Positions 1 to 9,526 of a DNA stretch of 64,000 nt are shown here, piece by piece (the first letter of the stretch is position 1; each line of letters opens with the position of its first letter). Source of the DNA: Oscillospiraceae bacterium (GTDB lineage: Bacteria > Bacillota > Clostridia > Oscillospirales > Oscillospiraceae); contig JAHAWY010000015.1 in NCBI GenBank assembly GCA_018385135.1, positions 1 through 64,000 on the forward strand, read 5' to 3'. The notes below the pieces were generated by a model that saw nothing but the letters and a program-made list of their open reading frames with translations, ran no database searches and had not been told where the DNA came from. Made by a program: the position numbers and the translations under genes.

Positions 1-256
1 ATACCTTGATATATGTATACGGATTCGGCATAAACGGCGCATAATCCGGGTTGTATTCCAGCATATCCTGCACCCGCCACGCTATCTTACCGTCTTTTAC
101 GCCATAGACATTATTGATATCATCATCTCGTGCTTTTACTTCAAGCCTAACGACAACTGCGTTGTCAAATTCCACCACTTGCCTTATGTTGTACTTAAAG
201 CGCACTTCTCTTCCGTCTATTATCAGTCTATCTTCAAAAAATGATATTTCTTTCAT
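1..256 (-). CDS. Putative immunity protein paralog A, 3' end off the window
   Basis: Reverse-strand reading from ATG at 256: MKEISFFEDRLIIDGREVRFKYNIRQVVEFDNAVVVRLEVKARDDDINNVYGVKDGKIAWRVQDMLEYNPDYAPFMPNPYTYIKV..., same C-terminal half as the ORFs at 309-686 and 828-1196. Absent from the ORF track. Confidence 0.75.
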   Translation of the reverse strand, partial: MKEISFFEDRLIIDGREVRFKYNIRQVVEFDNAVVVRLEVKARDDDINNVYGVKDGKIAWRVQDMLEYNPDYAPFMPNPYTYIKV

Positions 257-308
257 TTCTTTCTCCTTTCACGGAATTTTCCTGCCGTTTGACCGGCTGC
301 TGACCGTC

Positions 309-686
309 TCACTTTTCCCAGCTCTCCGTCCCGATTATTCGTCCGTTGTTGGGGTTGATCAAAAAGGTAAAGCCTCCAAAGGTGCCTGCCAGAACAACTC
401 CCGGGTCTTTCTCATATACCTTGATATATGTATACGGGTTCGGCATAAACGGCGCATAATCCGGGTTGTATTCCAGCATATCCTGCACCCGCCACGCTAT
501 CTTACCGTCTTTTACGCCATAGACATTATTGATATCATCTTTTCTTCCCTCACATTTCAGGCGTACTACTACTACTTCTCCAATCACGACATAGTGTGTA
601 ACGTCATACTTTGACTTAATTCTTTTTCCATCTATCACCAGAACACCATTATCTATTGATACATTTCCCATATCTTTTCTCCTCAC
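309..686 (-). CDS. Putative immunity protein paralog B
   Basis: 125-aa ORF; C-terminal half (YGVKDGKIAWRVQDMLEYNPDYAPFMPNPYTYIKVYEKDPG...GTESWEK) shared with two neighbours; downstream of a toxin-like ORF. Confidence 0.7.
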   Translation of the reverse strand: MRRKDMGNVSIDNGVLVIDGKRIKSKYDVTHYVVIGEVVVVRLKCEGRKDDINNVYGVKDGKIAWRVQDMLEYNPDYAPFMPNPYTYIKVYEKDPGVVLAGTFGGFTFLINPNNGRIIGTESWEK

Positions 687-810
687 TTTATTTCTCTAAC
701 GTTATCAAACATTAAGTCATGGAGTTCCCCTCGGATTCTATACTGCACACCTCCGCCGCTGTGCCCCAGTATGCCGTTCGCGGAGCTTATCTCCAATTCC
801 GTGCCGTTTG
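683..810 (-). pseudogene. Orphan C-terminal fragment of the toxin-like gene
   Basis: 737-810 matches 1263-1336 with about 2 mismatches in 74 nt; reads GTELEISSANGILGHSGGGVQYRIRGELHDLMFDNVREIK* on the minus strand, without upstream coding sequence. Confidence 0.7.
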
Positions 811-827
811 ACCGGCTGCTGACCGGC

Positions 828-1196
828 TTACTTTTCCCAGCTCTCCGTCCCGATTATGCGTCCGTTGCCGGGGTTGATCAAAAAGGTAAAGCCTTGAAAT
901 GTGCCCGCCAGAACAATTCCCGGGTCTTTCTCATATACCTTGATATATGTATACGGATTCGGCATAAACGGCGCATAATCCGGGTTGTATTCCAGCATAT
1001 CCTGCACCCGCCACGCTATCTTACCGTCTTTTACACCATAAATTCGGTTATCTGTCACATATCCACGCTCCGGTATAGTAAGCACTACCACCACGCTTCC
1101 CATATCAATTGTCCGTTCAATTTCCTCCTCAAATTTTATCGGTGTACACTCATTTACAATAAGATATTTTCCCTCTGCTTTAATCTCATTTTTCAT
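828..1196 (-). CDS. Putative immunity protein paralog C
   Basis: 122-aa ORF immediately downstream of the toxin-like ORF; C-terminal half shared with paralogs A and B, divergent N-terminus. Confidence 0.75.
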   Translation of the reverse strand: MKNEIKAEGKYLIVNECTPIKFEEEIERTIDMGSVVVVLTIPERGYVTDNRIYGVKDGKIAWRVQDMLEYNPDYAPFMPNPYTYIKVYEKDPGIVLAGTFQGFTFLINPGNGRIIGTESWEK

Positions 1197-1199
1197 TGC

Positions 1200-2300
1200 T
1201 TACCTCCATGTGTCGAGTGACTTGATATTTACAAACCAATCTTCCTCATATTTATTGATAAATCTATACTGCACACCGCCGCCGCTGTGTCCCAGTATGC
1301 CGTTCGCGGAGCTTATCTCCAATTCCGTGCCGTTTGGCACTGCAACCTCGCATATGTGCGTCGGCGGAGAATTGCCGGGAATTGAAAACTTATCCTGTAT
1401 CTCTGCGGCAGTCAAGCCTGCAATATCATCGGCGTTCATAATCCAGCCTCTTGCCATTCTCTCTTTATCACTAAACACTCTTACAAACCGTGTTCCGCCG
1501 GAATATGTAACTCGATACACCTTTGTCCCCGGCGTAAACGGTGCTTCGTGAGTAGGATTGACCTTTAGATACGCCGCATTTAAATCGTCGGCAGAAACGA
1601 CCTCTAAAATCTTGCCGTTTTGCCTTGCTATATCATCCAGCGTTTCGTCAATGGCTCCGACGGCAGTTCCCGCCAAGCCTCTGCTTTTACCCTGAATTAC
1701 CTTCGCCGCGCAGAACAGCAGCGTTACCGTTCCGATAATATCCATAACGTGCTGAAAGGAGAGCGGTTCTTCTGAAAGCAGCGCTCCGCCAACCATTTCA
1801 ACAAGCCCATGAGTATAGAGGTTGACAAAATTGTAGGCATTCGGATTCTCTGACCAGACCTGATAATTCCGCTGCCAATTTTCATAAAGTCCGCTGACCA
1901 TGCCGAAACTCAGCGCGTCCGCCCAACAGAGAACGCCCAGAAAAGGGTTTTCATCCATCGTCTCATCGGCATTGACAGCAAGCCGTTCACCGCGCTCAAG
2001 AAACGCGTCCGCCGCCTCCGAAAAATCCGCCCAGAATTTTTCCGCCCACGCCTTGATGCTCTCGTACCATTTAGGAGCGCTGTTCTCGCCGTCGCTAATA
2101 GTCGTCAACGGAAATGTCATCAACGTTCGCATAGAGATACCGCCAAGGGTGTCGTGCGTAAGCAGATACACTCCGCCGTCCTCAATATTTGCTTCGGCAC
2201 AGTAGTAGTCGAGCTGTCGGATAAAGCCGGCTTTATTCCTATTATACACAAGCACCGCCGACGCGTCCATCGCAAACAGCTTGCATTTGAGGAAGCCCAC
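1200..2300 (-). CDS. Putative polymorphic toxin with variable C-terminal domain
   Basis: 366-aa ORF; hydrophobic central segment (VMDIIGTVTLLFCAAKVI), C-terminal module (GTKVYRVTYSGGTRFVRVF...GHSGGGVQYRF) duplicated as an orphan tip, followed 3 nt later by immunity-like paralogs. N-terminus may be truncated (GTG start). Confidence 0.55.
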   Translation of the reverse strand: MGFLKCKLFAMDASAVLVYNRNKAGFIRQLDYYCAEANIEDGGVYLLTHDTLGGISMRTLMTFPLTTISDGENSAPKWYESIKAWAEKFWADFSEAADAFLERGERLAVNADETMDENPFLGVLCWADALSFGMVSGLYENWQRNYQVWSENPNAYNFVNLYTHGLVEMVGGALLSEEPLSFQHVMDIIGTVTLLFCAAKVIQGKSRGLAGTAVGAIDETLDDIARQNGKILEVVSADDLNAAYLKVNPTHEAPFTPGTKVYRVTYSGGTRFVRVFSDKERMARGWIMNADDIAGLTAAEIQDKFSIPGNSPPTHICEVAVPNGTELEISSANGILGHSGGGVQYRFINKYEEDWFVNIKSLDTWR

Positions 2301-2356
2301 GGAGGCAGCGAAGCAAGGGTTCTGCTCCGCGCCGCTTCGACCAATAACCCCTCACA

Positions 2357-2608
2357 TTAGCTTCTTATCCCGGCGAGGAGAGACACCAGTTTATGCCGCG
2401 GCACATAGGATATGTCATGTAAATCCGCCGCAATATGATATAGCTGCCGTTCCTCTATCGGAAGCTCCATCAATGTGCAGATCCGCTCGGTCATATTGCT
2501 GACTCTCTCGGAATGGTTCGAGGTGTGAAAATCCCGCATCTCCAGCGCCGCAACTATTGCCTCTATCAAATCGTGGTGCTCAAAAATGGACTGTATGCTT
2601 TCCGGCAT
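2357..2608 (-). pseudogene. Truncated HD-domain (HD-GYP-like) protein
   Basis: LIEAIVAALEMRDFHTSNHSERVSNMTERICTLMELPIEERQLYHIAADLHDIS resembles an HD-GYP N-terminal half, then stops where HDIGK... would continue. Confidence 0.55.
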
Positions 2609-2870
2609 TTTCGTCGCCTCCTGTTCACTGTATAGCCGCAGCCTGTTTAAATAATGGCACTAAGACAATATACCAAGCGTTTGTTTTTATCCTACCGGAT
2701 AGTTAGATTACTCTAACTGATTTGCAGTTTATTGTAACTAACTCATTTTGTCAAGGAACGGATTTACATTTGCGTATGGACTCACGCGCGAAGAGCCGAA
2801 TATACTTCCTTGTCTCACGAAATAGGAAAAGCCGCAGCGGTCAACGATGTACCGGTCTGCAGCTCTCCTA

Positions 2871-3926
2871 TCAGCTTATAAATTCATCAAGATTGTCACG
2901 TGTTACCTGCCTGTACGGCAGCCAAACATAGTGTCCGTCCTCCAGCTTCACTGCTTCGCTCAAATCAGCGCCCGAGGTGAGCGCCATAAGCATATCAAGC
3001 ATAACATCGGCGATACCGGCAGCATCGTTTAGCACCGTGCCGTAAAGCCTGCCGCTCGCCACCGCCTCTAACGCCGGAGCGGTCGCGTCCACGCCGACAA
3101 TAAGCGGCAGCTCAAGCCCCGCTTCCTTGAAAGCGTCAATCGCACCGAGAGCCATGTCGTCATTATTGGCAATAACGACCTCAATGTCGTTTCCAAAGCG
3201 GTCTATCCACTGGCTCATTTTGGCTGACGCCTGTCCCCTGTTCCAATTGGCGGTGTCGCTGGCAAGCTTTTCAACCTCAATGCCCGCGTCGGTTATAGCC
3301 TTTATGGAGTATTCGGTACGAAGCAGAGAGTCCTGATGTCCCTGCTCACCCTCAAGCATTAGGTATTGCATAACCCCGTCGCCGTTGCGGTCAAAGCTCT
3401 CGTCAGACTGCCACGCACCAAGCACCAGCTCGCCTTGAAGCGTTCCGCCCTCCTGCGCGCGTGCGCCTACATAGTAGGTTTTGTCCCAACGCTGGATGTC
3501 CTCGGCAACAGGCTGACGGTTGAAGAATATCAGCGGCACTTCAGCCTCCTCAGCCTTGTCAACAATCACCGCGGCAACCGTCCTATCAACAATATTGACG
3601 CACAGCAAATCGCAGCCTCGTTCCAAAAAGCGTTCCACCTGTTCAAGCTGTGTGGTCTGGTTGCTGTGACCGTCGGCAATAGAGAGATTGATTTTAATCT
3701 TTTCCTGCCCCTCGCGCTCCTGTGCCATTCTCTCCAGATTTTGAACAACGGTAGCTATAAAGGTGTCATCCTGCGAATAAAGAGCAACGCCCACCCTTAA
3801 AGTGCCTGACTCGTCGCTCTGCGCATTCTTGCAGCCGCCGCTCATTAAAAGCGAAGCCGCCGCAAGCAATACGGCAAAGCTCTTAATATGTGACCGGGAA
3901 AAGAAGCTTTTGATTATCCGGGTCAT
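2871..3926 (-). CDS. Galactose/sugar-binding lipoprotein (MglB-like periplasmic binding protein)
   Basis: Lipobox LLMSGGC; LRVGVALYSQDDTFIATVVQNLE, IFFNRQP, ANNDDMALGAIDAFKEAG motifs. Confidence 0.85.
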   Translation of the reverse strand: MTRIIKSFFSRSHIKSFAVLLAAASLLMSGGCKNAQSDESGTLRVGVALYSQDDTFIATVVQNLERMAQEREGQEKIKINLSIADGHSNQTTQLEQVERFLERGCDLLCVNIVDRTVAAVIVDKAEEAEVPLIFFNRQPVAEDIQRWDKTYYVGARAQEGGTLQGELVLGAWQSDESFDRNGDGVMQYLMLEGEQGHQDSLLRTEYSIKAITDAGIEVEKLASDTANWNRGQASAKMSQWIDRFGNDIEVVIANNDDMALGAIDAFKEAGLELPLIVGVDATAPALEAVASGRLYGTVLNDAAGIADVMLDMLMALTSGADLSEAVKLEDGHYVWLPYRQVTRDNLDEFIS

Positions 3927-4836
3927 AGATTTCCTCCCCTCGCACTATCGAAAACGGGAGCGGCTCCATTTTATATGTCTCTCCCCGCGTTGTGAGAGCA
4001 GCCCCCTCAACAGCAAGGTATCCGGCTGCATATTCGCTCCACGCCGCTACGGCACAGATAGTTCCACGCTCAAGCCATGCGGCAATATCAGTTGTTGAAC
4101 CAACGCCATAAAGCGGCTGGGATAGCTGCGCGCTCTCCTTGCCCGCCGCGGCACATTCGGAAGCCGCAGGCTCAAACGCCATGATCTGAACAGCCCCGCT
4201 CTCTTGCACAAGCTCATGCAGCGCGCCTGTCAGCTCACTGATTTTAACGGTTTTCTCGCAAACCGGCACGCCGTGCCCTGCAAGGGTCTGCCGTACGGCT
4301 TCAAGGCGCTCAAGCACACCCGCGCTCTCCGGCGCGGTGTTAAGCAAAAGCACAGTGCCGCCCGACCAGTCCTCCATCGCGGTCTGCGCCAGGGCATGAC
4401 CGAGCGCAGCGTTATCGGGCAAAACGGAAAGCTCCGCGCCCTCAAGCTCCGACTCAACGGAAACCACCGTGCGCTGACCCACCAGCTCGCGCAGTTGCCT
4501 TGAAAGCCTCTGCGTGTCTGCGGGAGCGATAACCAGCATATCGGTGTCCCCCTCCGCTTCGCGGCGCAAAAGCTCCTCTTGTTCGGCGCAGTCTCCCTGC
4601 GTTGTAAGAGTAAGAAAACGCATTTCAACTCCATGCTCGGCGGCTGCCTGTTCCATACCCATGCGGGCATTTGCCCATAGGCTGCTGTCCGTATCGCGCA
4701 GTATGACAGAAAGCTCAAGCGGCGTGGCAACGACTCTGGCTTCAGTCATTCTTGGCAGGATCAGAGGAAGCGCGACCGCCGCTGCCAAAGCGACCAGAAT
4801 TGCGAGCTGTATTATATTGTTTCGTCTTTTGTTCAT
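3883..4836 (-). CDS. Membrane-anchored periplasmic-binding-protein-like sensor
   Basis: N-terminal TM segment without lipobox; LSVILRDTDSSLWANARMGMEQAAAEHGVEMRFLT is a type-1 SBP fold N-terminus; overlaps both neighbours. Confidence 0.75.
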   Translation of the reverse strand: MNKRRNNIIQLAILVALAAAVALPLILPRMTEARVVATPLELSVILRDTDSSLWANARMGMEQAAAEHGVEMRFLTLTTQGDCAEQEELLRREAEGDTDMLVIAPADTQRLSRQLRELVGQRTVVSVESELEGAELSVLPDNAALGHALAQTAMEDWSGGTVLLLNTAPESAGVLERLEAVRQTLAGHGVPVCEKTVKISELTGALHELVQESGAVQIMAFEPAASECAAAGKESAQLSQPLYGVGSTTDIAAWLERGTICAVAAWSEYAAGYLAVEGAALTTRGETYKMEPLPFSIVRGEEIYDPDNQKLLFPVTY

Positions 4837-6596
4837 GCCCCGCCCCCTCTTTGATAGCGCTCCGCCTGAGTCTCATCAAGCGCCGGCAGGCGGATTTCGA
4901 CTCTTGTGCCTACATCCGGCTCGCTGTGGATGCTCAAGCCATAGCGCTCCCCAAAAGTAAGCCGAATGCGGCGATGCACATTTCTAACGCCTATACCCGA
5001 GCCTGAAGTACGAACATCGGGTCTGTCCTCGTCAAGAAGGGAGTCCGCGACCTCCGGACGCATACCCATGCCGTTATCAGCCACCTCTATGACCAAATCG
5101 TCCTCCTCACGGCGGGCAGTAACGGTAATCAAGCCGTCATCCTCCGCAGAGGAAAGCCCGTGATAAATTGCGTTTTCCAAAATCGGCTGCACCACCAGTT
5201 TGAGCGTATACAGCCCCTCAGTACCGGGAAGCGCGTTTATTTGAACGGAGAATTTGTTTTTATAGCGTATCTGCTGAATGTTCATATAATAGCGCGCGTG
5301 CTCCAGCTCACTTGAAAGCGGGATAACACTCTTGCCCCGACTCAGCGAAATGCGAAACAGTCTTGCAAGGGAGGTGACCATTTGAATTGCCTCCTCGTGG
5401 CGCCCCGCCTCCGTCATCCAAATAACCGAGTCCAGCGTGTTATACAAAAAGTGCGGGTTTATCTGCGACTGAAGCACTTCAAGCTCGCTGCGGCGCTTTT
5501 GCTCCTCCTGCTCAATGATGTCCTCCATCAAATGGCGCATCGTCGATACCATAGAGCGGATGGAATGCCCCAGCCGCTGAACCTCGTAGCAGCCCTTCTC
5601 CTCAATTTCCACATCCTCGCAGCCCGCTTCAAGCTCCTTGATAGCGTGTTCAAGACTGCGTATTGGGTCGGAGATATGGGCGGAAATGCGAAAGTTCAAA
5701 TATGCCATCAAAAATACGACAAACAGCAGTAGGGACAAACCGAAAAGAAGCATCTGCTGCGAATTCTCGGCAAGGCTTTCGGCGGGTACAACGCCCACAA
5801 GCTTCCAGCCGGTGTAGCCAACCGTTTTTACCGTTACCTGGCGGCTTTTTCCCTGAAAGCTCTCTTGATGCGTGCCGTCTCGGTAGGTAGCGGCTATCAG
5901 GTTGTTCTCCTCAAGCAGACCTGCGTAAATCAGTTGCTGGCGGGGGTGGTAGATAAGCTCGCCGCTGCCGTCGATAAGATAAAGATAACCACCGTTTGAA
6001 AGCTCGACATCCCTGCAAACCTGCTCAATGCCGTAAAAGCTCATATCGACGAGCAGCACGCCGCTTTCCGTTGCGCCGCCGCGCGTTAGCTGAACATGGC
6101 GGCTGAGCGAAACCACCCAGCGATAGCGATAGTCCGGGTCGTCAAAGAGGTTCTGGATATGAGGCGTTGAAAAATGGAGGTTTTCCATCTTCTCCATCGC
6201 GGCGCGAAACCATGCGCTTTCCTCCGGAACGGCAGCTTCCTTCAGTGTTGACAGCGGCACGGCGGAAATGAGGTTTCCGCTGCTGTCAAAAACCGCAACG
6301 GATACCAGCGCGTCCCTGTTTTCCTCATACAGCAGGTTCATGCCCTCCGTTAAGCTGTCCTCAGCTATGTCGGCATCTTTTACAACGCGGTAATACATCG
6401 TGTTGGACACGCGCATCATGCGCCGCAGGTAGCTGTCCAGATTAAGGTTAACCTGTGAGATTACTCTCTGGCTGCTATCCTCAACAAGCTTTTCGGTGTT
6501 GGCGGTAAAGCGCAATGAAAGGCTAAGTCCCATAAAGACCAGACACACCACTGCAACCGCGGTGAAGGACAGCGATATGACCATTTGAATGCTCAT
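4833..6596 (-). CDS. LytS/YesM-family sensor histidine kinase
   Basis: dCache-like sensor, HAMP, INPHFLYNTLDSVIW His_kinase motif, GSGIGVRNVHRRIRLTFG. The start may lie upstream (frame open as ...GIASKLAERYRT before the ATG). Confidence 0.9.
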   Translation of the reverse strand: MSIQMVISLSFTAVAVVCLVFMGLSLSLRFTANTEKLVEDSSQRVISQVNLNLDSYLRRMMRVSNTMYYRVVKDADIAEDSLTEGMNLLYEENRDALVSVAVFDSSGNLISAVPLSTLKEAAVPEESAWFRAAMEKMENLHFSTPHIQNLFDDPDYRYRWVVSLSRHVQLTRGGATESGVLLVDMSFYGIEQVCRDVELSNGGYLYLIDGSGELIYHPRQQLIYAGLLEENNLIAATYRDGTHQESFQGKSRQVTVKTVGYTGWKLVGVVPAESLAENSQQMLLFGLSLLLFVVFLMAYLNFRISAHISDPIRSLEHAIKELEAGCEDVEIEEKGCYEVQRLGHSIRSMVSTMRHLMEDIIEQEEQKRRSELEVLQSQINPHFLYNTLDSVIWMTEAGRHEEAIQMVTSLARLFRISLSRGKSVIPLSSELEHARYYMNIQQIRYKNKFSVQINALPGTEGLYTLKLVVQPILENAIYHGLSSAEDDGLITVTARREEDDLVIEVADNGMGMRPEVADSLLDEDRPDVRTSGSGIGVRNVHRRIRLTFGERYGLSIHSEPDVGTRVEIRLPALDETQAERYQRGGGA

Positions 6597-6700
6597 GGTT
6601 CTGTAACGCTCGGCAAGCTTTGACGCGATGCCTTTAAAAAAAGCGTGTATGCTCCTTCACCTCCGTTTGAGTTTTCTTTTCGGCTCAAAGCCGAAGCTAA

Positions 6701-8308
6701 TCACCCGCCCTCTCCGGAGCGGTATTTTGAGGGTGTAACGCCAAAGCGGCGTCTGAACACATAGCTGAAATAATTCGGGTCGGTATAGCCTGTTTTCTCG
6801 GCTATTAGATAGGTTTTGTCCTCAGTGTCACGCAGCAGCCGGGCAGCCTGCTCCATGCGCACATTGGTCACATAGGCGGTAAAGCTCATGCCCGTTTCGC
6901 GCTTAAAGAGCGTTGAAAAATATGTTGGTGACAGATGCAGATGGGAGCAGAGCGTTTCAACACTAAGTCCGCTGTCTGAATAGCTGCGGTCAATATAGTC
7001 CTTGGCGCTCTCCACCAGCCGCCACGCCGAGTCGGTTCGGCGGCGTCCCAGCAGCTCTCTGAGCTTGAGACAGCAGCCGTCAAGCCAACGCTCCAGCTCC
7101 TCAAGCGAGCGAAAATCGGTGATAGACACAAGACCGTTGAAGTCGGAGCCGAAAACTTCCTCCACCTCCGCGCCTCCGGAGCGGGCAAGCTTTATAAGGC
7201 AGGTCACGATTTCCAAAAAGAAAAGATGGCACTGCGGCAGGGACAGTCTGCTCTCACGCACACGCTCCATAAGCCCGCCTATCACCTGCTCGACCTGTCC
7301 CTCACTGCCGAGCTTAACAGCCGCTGCCAGCGCACGCTGATCCTCCTCCTCAAGCGAAAGCCATGCCGAGCGGTCAGACTCCAGGTCGCCGATATATATT
7401 ACATTGTCGGTATCCATTAGCACGCGGTAGTCCAGCGCGGAGCGCGCCTGCTCAGCCGAGGAATGCAGCGCCTGCGGTCCGAAGCACGGCAGCCCCAGCC
7501 CCACTCTGAGGGAAACGCCAAGGTAGCTGTCCGCCAGCTTGCAAAGCCTTCCCAGCTCCTCCATAAGCGGATATATCCTCTGCCGCTCGTCCAGATGCGC
7601 CAGCAGCGCAACCGCGTCGTTATATAAAACAGAGCGCACGTCGCAGCCGTCCATAGCAAAATGCTCCTGCAAAAAGGCGCGGACGGAAAGCAGCAAAAGC
7701 TCGTCGCGCTCCACCTTTCCGCTTTCTCTAAGGCAATCCACCTGAACAAGCGCAACAGCCCATGTTCCCTCCGGCAGCTCAATTTCATATTCCGCGGCTC
7801 TTTCCTTGATAAGCCTCGGACTAAGCTGCCCGTCGAGCAGGCGGGTATAAAACAGTTCTCGCAAAAGCGGCAGGCTCTCCTCATAGCGGCTGCGAAGCGC
7901 CTCTATGTTGCAGCGCTCCATGCGCTGCTCGTCAAGCTGGGCTTTAAGCCTTTCAAGCACGCCGCTAAGCTCCGGCGCGCTGATAGGCTTTAATATATAT
8001 TCAAACACATTCATGCCGACTGCCTGGCGGGCATATTCAAAATCGTCAAAGCCCGAAAAAACAACAAGCTTAGACGCCGGCAGAGACTGCTTTAATCTGC
8101 GGCAAAGCTCAATGCCGTCCATAAACGGCATTTTTATATCGGTCAGCACAACATCCGGGCGAAGCTGCTCGGCAAGCTCCAAAGCCTCCGCTCCGTTTTC
8201 CGCCTCGCCAACCAAAGCGAAGCCCAAGCTGCTCCAATCTATCTTTCGGCTTATACCGGCACGGATTTCCTCCTCATCATCAGCGAGCAGAACTCGGTAG
8301 GGTTCCAT
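6701..8308 (-). CDS. YesN-type response regulator with AraC DNA-binding domain
   Basis: YRVLLADDEEEIRAGI, DVVLTDIKMPFMDGIEL receiver motifs; C-terminal AraC HTH (LSPTYFSTLFKRETGMSFTAYVTNVRMEQAARLL). Confidence 0.92.
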   Translation of the reverse strand: MEPYRVLLADDEEEIRAGISRKIDWSSLGFALVGEAENGAEALELAEQLRPDVVLTDIKMPFMDGIELCRRLKQSLPASKLVVFSGFDDFEYARQAVGMNVFEYILKPISAPELSGVLERLKAQLDEQRMERCNIEALRSRYEESLPLLRELFYTRLLDGQLSPRLIKERAAEYEIELPEGTWAVALVQVDCLRESGKVERDELLLLSVRAFLQEHFAMDGCDVRSVLYNDAVALLAHLDERQRIYPLMEELGRLCKLADSYLGVSLRVGLGLPCFGPQALHSSAEQARSALDYRVLMDTDNVIYIGDLESDRSAWLSLEEEDQRALAAAVKLGSEGQVEQVIGGLMERVRESRLSLPQCHLFFLEIVTCLIKLARSGGAEVEEVFGSDFNGLVSITDFRSLEELERWLDGCCLKLRELLGRRRTDSAWRLVESAKDYIDRSYSDSGLSVETLCSHLHLSPTYFSTLFKRETGMSFTAYVTNVRMEQAARLLRDTEDKTYLIAEKTGYTDPNYFSYVFRRRFGVTPSKYRSGEGG

Positions 8309-8422
8309 ATCGCACCTCCTGACTTATATGATTATAACACATTGAACAAAAAATGAAAATATAACAGCGCCCGTCCGCCATTCAGGCGGGCGGGCGTCCG
8401 GGGAAATCTATGGAAGCCAAGA

Positions 8423-9508
8423 TTATTTTTTGACCAAATATTTGCGCATATCCAAAGCGCAGGCAAAAAGGATGATGCCGCCCTTGATAACATAGAACAG
8501 ATCCTGGTCGATGCCTATCATCGTAAGACCTACGAATATAAGCCGCAGCATCAAAACACCGATGATAACGCCGCTTATCTTGCCGATGCCGCCGACGAAG
8601 GACACGCCGCCGATAACGCAGGCTGCAATGCCGTCAAGCTCATAGTTAAAGCCGGTGTTGGCGGTGTTCGAGGCAACGCGCGCGCCCTCAATGAAGCCGG
8701 TAACGGCATACATGGCGCCGGCAAGAGCGAAAACCATAACAGTGGTGGCAAAGACGTTTACGCCGGAGACACGCGCTGCCTCCTCGTTCGCGCCGAGGGC
8801 AAACATATTCTTGCCGAAGGTCGTCTTATTCCAGATAAACCACATCAGAAAGACGAGGGCGAGCGATATCCAAACATAGTTTGGAATTGCTATGCCGCCC
8901 GTAAGCTTCTTTATAAAGTCCGGACAGCCGGTGATAAACTTGCTGTAAGAGGGGTCAAGTCCGGAGATTGCCATACCTCCGTTGTTTCCCGCTTTCATAT
9001 AAAGCAGCAGTATCGTATAAATGATAAGCTGCGTGCCGAGCGTGACGATAAAGGGGTGCAGCTTGAACTTTGCCACGAAAAAGCCGTTGAATGCGCCGAA
9101 AGAAGCGCCTATCAGCATGGCTATTATCAGCACCAGAAAGACGTTGGGCGGCGTAATGCTTGCCCACATTTTGTTTGTTGTGGTAACAGCCTGAAGCAGC
9201 GAGGCTGAAACGCAGGCGGTAAGACCTACGATGCGTCCCGCTGAAAGGTCAGTACCCGTAAGCACGATGCAGCCGCCGACGCCCAGAGCGACAGGCAGAT
9301 AAGCGCAGGTCTGAGCCAGAATATTAATGATGGAGGAGCGGCTGATGAAGTTGTGGTTAACCGTGGCTATGTAGATAACGGCGATGATCATGATTACGAT
9401 CAGCGCGTTATTCAAAAGCAGATCGCCAATTCTCTTTGCAGTCCACGGCTGCCTGATCGCGGACTTGCTCCGCGCTTCCTTCTCTAAAAGCTTCGATTCG
9501 TTGCTCAT
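8423..9508 (-). CDS. mglC: Galactose/methyl galactoside ABC transporter permease
   Basis: 361-aa RbsC/MglC-type permease; adjacent to mglA and mglB homologs. Confidence 0.9.
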   Translation of the reverse strand: MSNESKLLEKEARSKSAIRQPWTAKRIGDLLLNNALIVIMIIAVIYIATVNHNFISRSSIINILAQTCAYLPVALGVGGCIVLTGTDLSAGRIVGLTACVSASLLQAVTTTNKMWASITPPNVFLVLIIAMLIGASFGAFNGFFVAKFKLHPFIVTLGTQLIIYTILLLYMKAGNNGGMAISGLDPSYSKFITGCPDFIKKLTGGIAIPNYVWISLALVFLMWFIWNKTTFGKNMFALGANEEAARVSGVNVFATTVMVFALAGAMYAVTGFIEGARVASNTANTGFNYELDGIAACVIGGVSFVGGIGKISGVIIGVLMLRLIFVGLTMIGIDQDLFYVIKGGIILFACALDMRKYLVKK

Positions 9509-9526
9509 AGCTATTTCCCCCTCAGA

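Noticed and set aside
114-1220. Plus-strand ORFs at 114-614 and 771-1220
   Set aside because: Antisense to the immunity paralogs; their similarity to each other just reflects the gene duplication.
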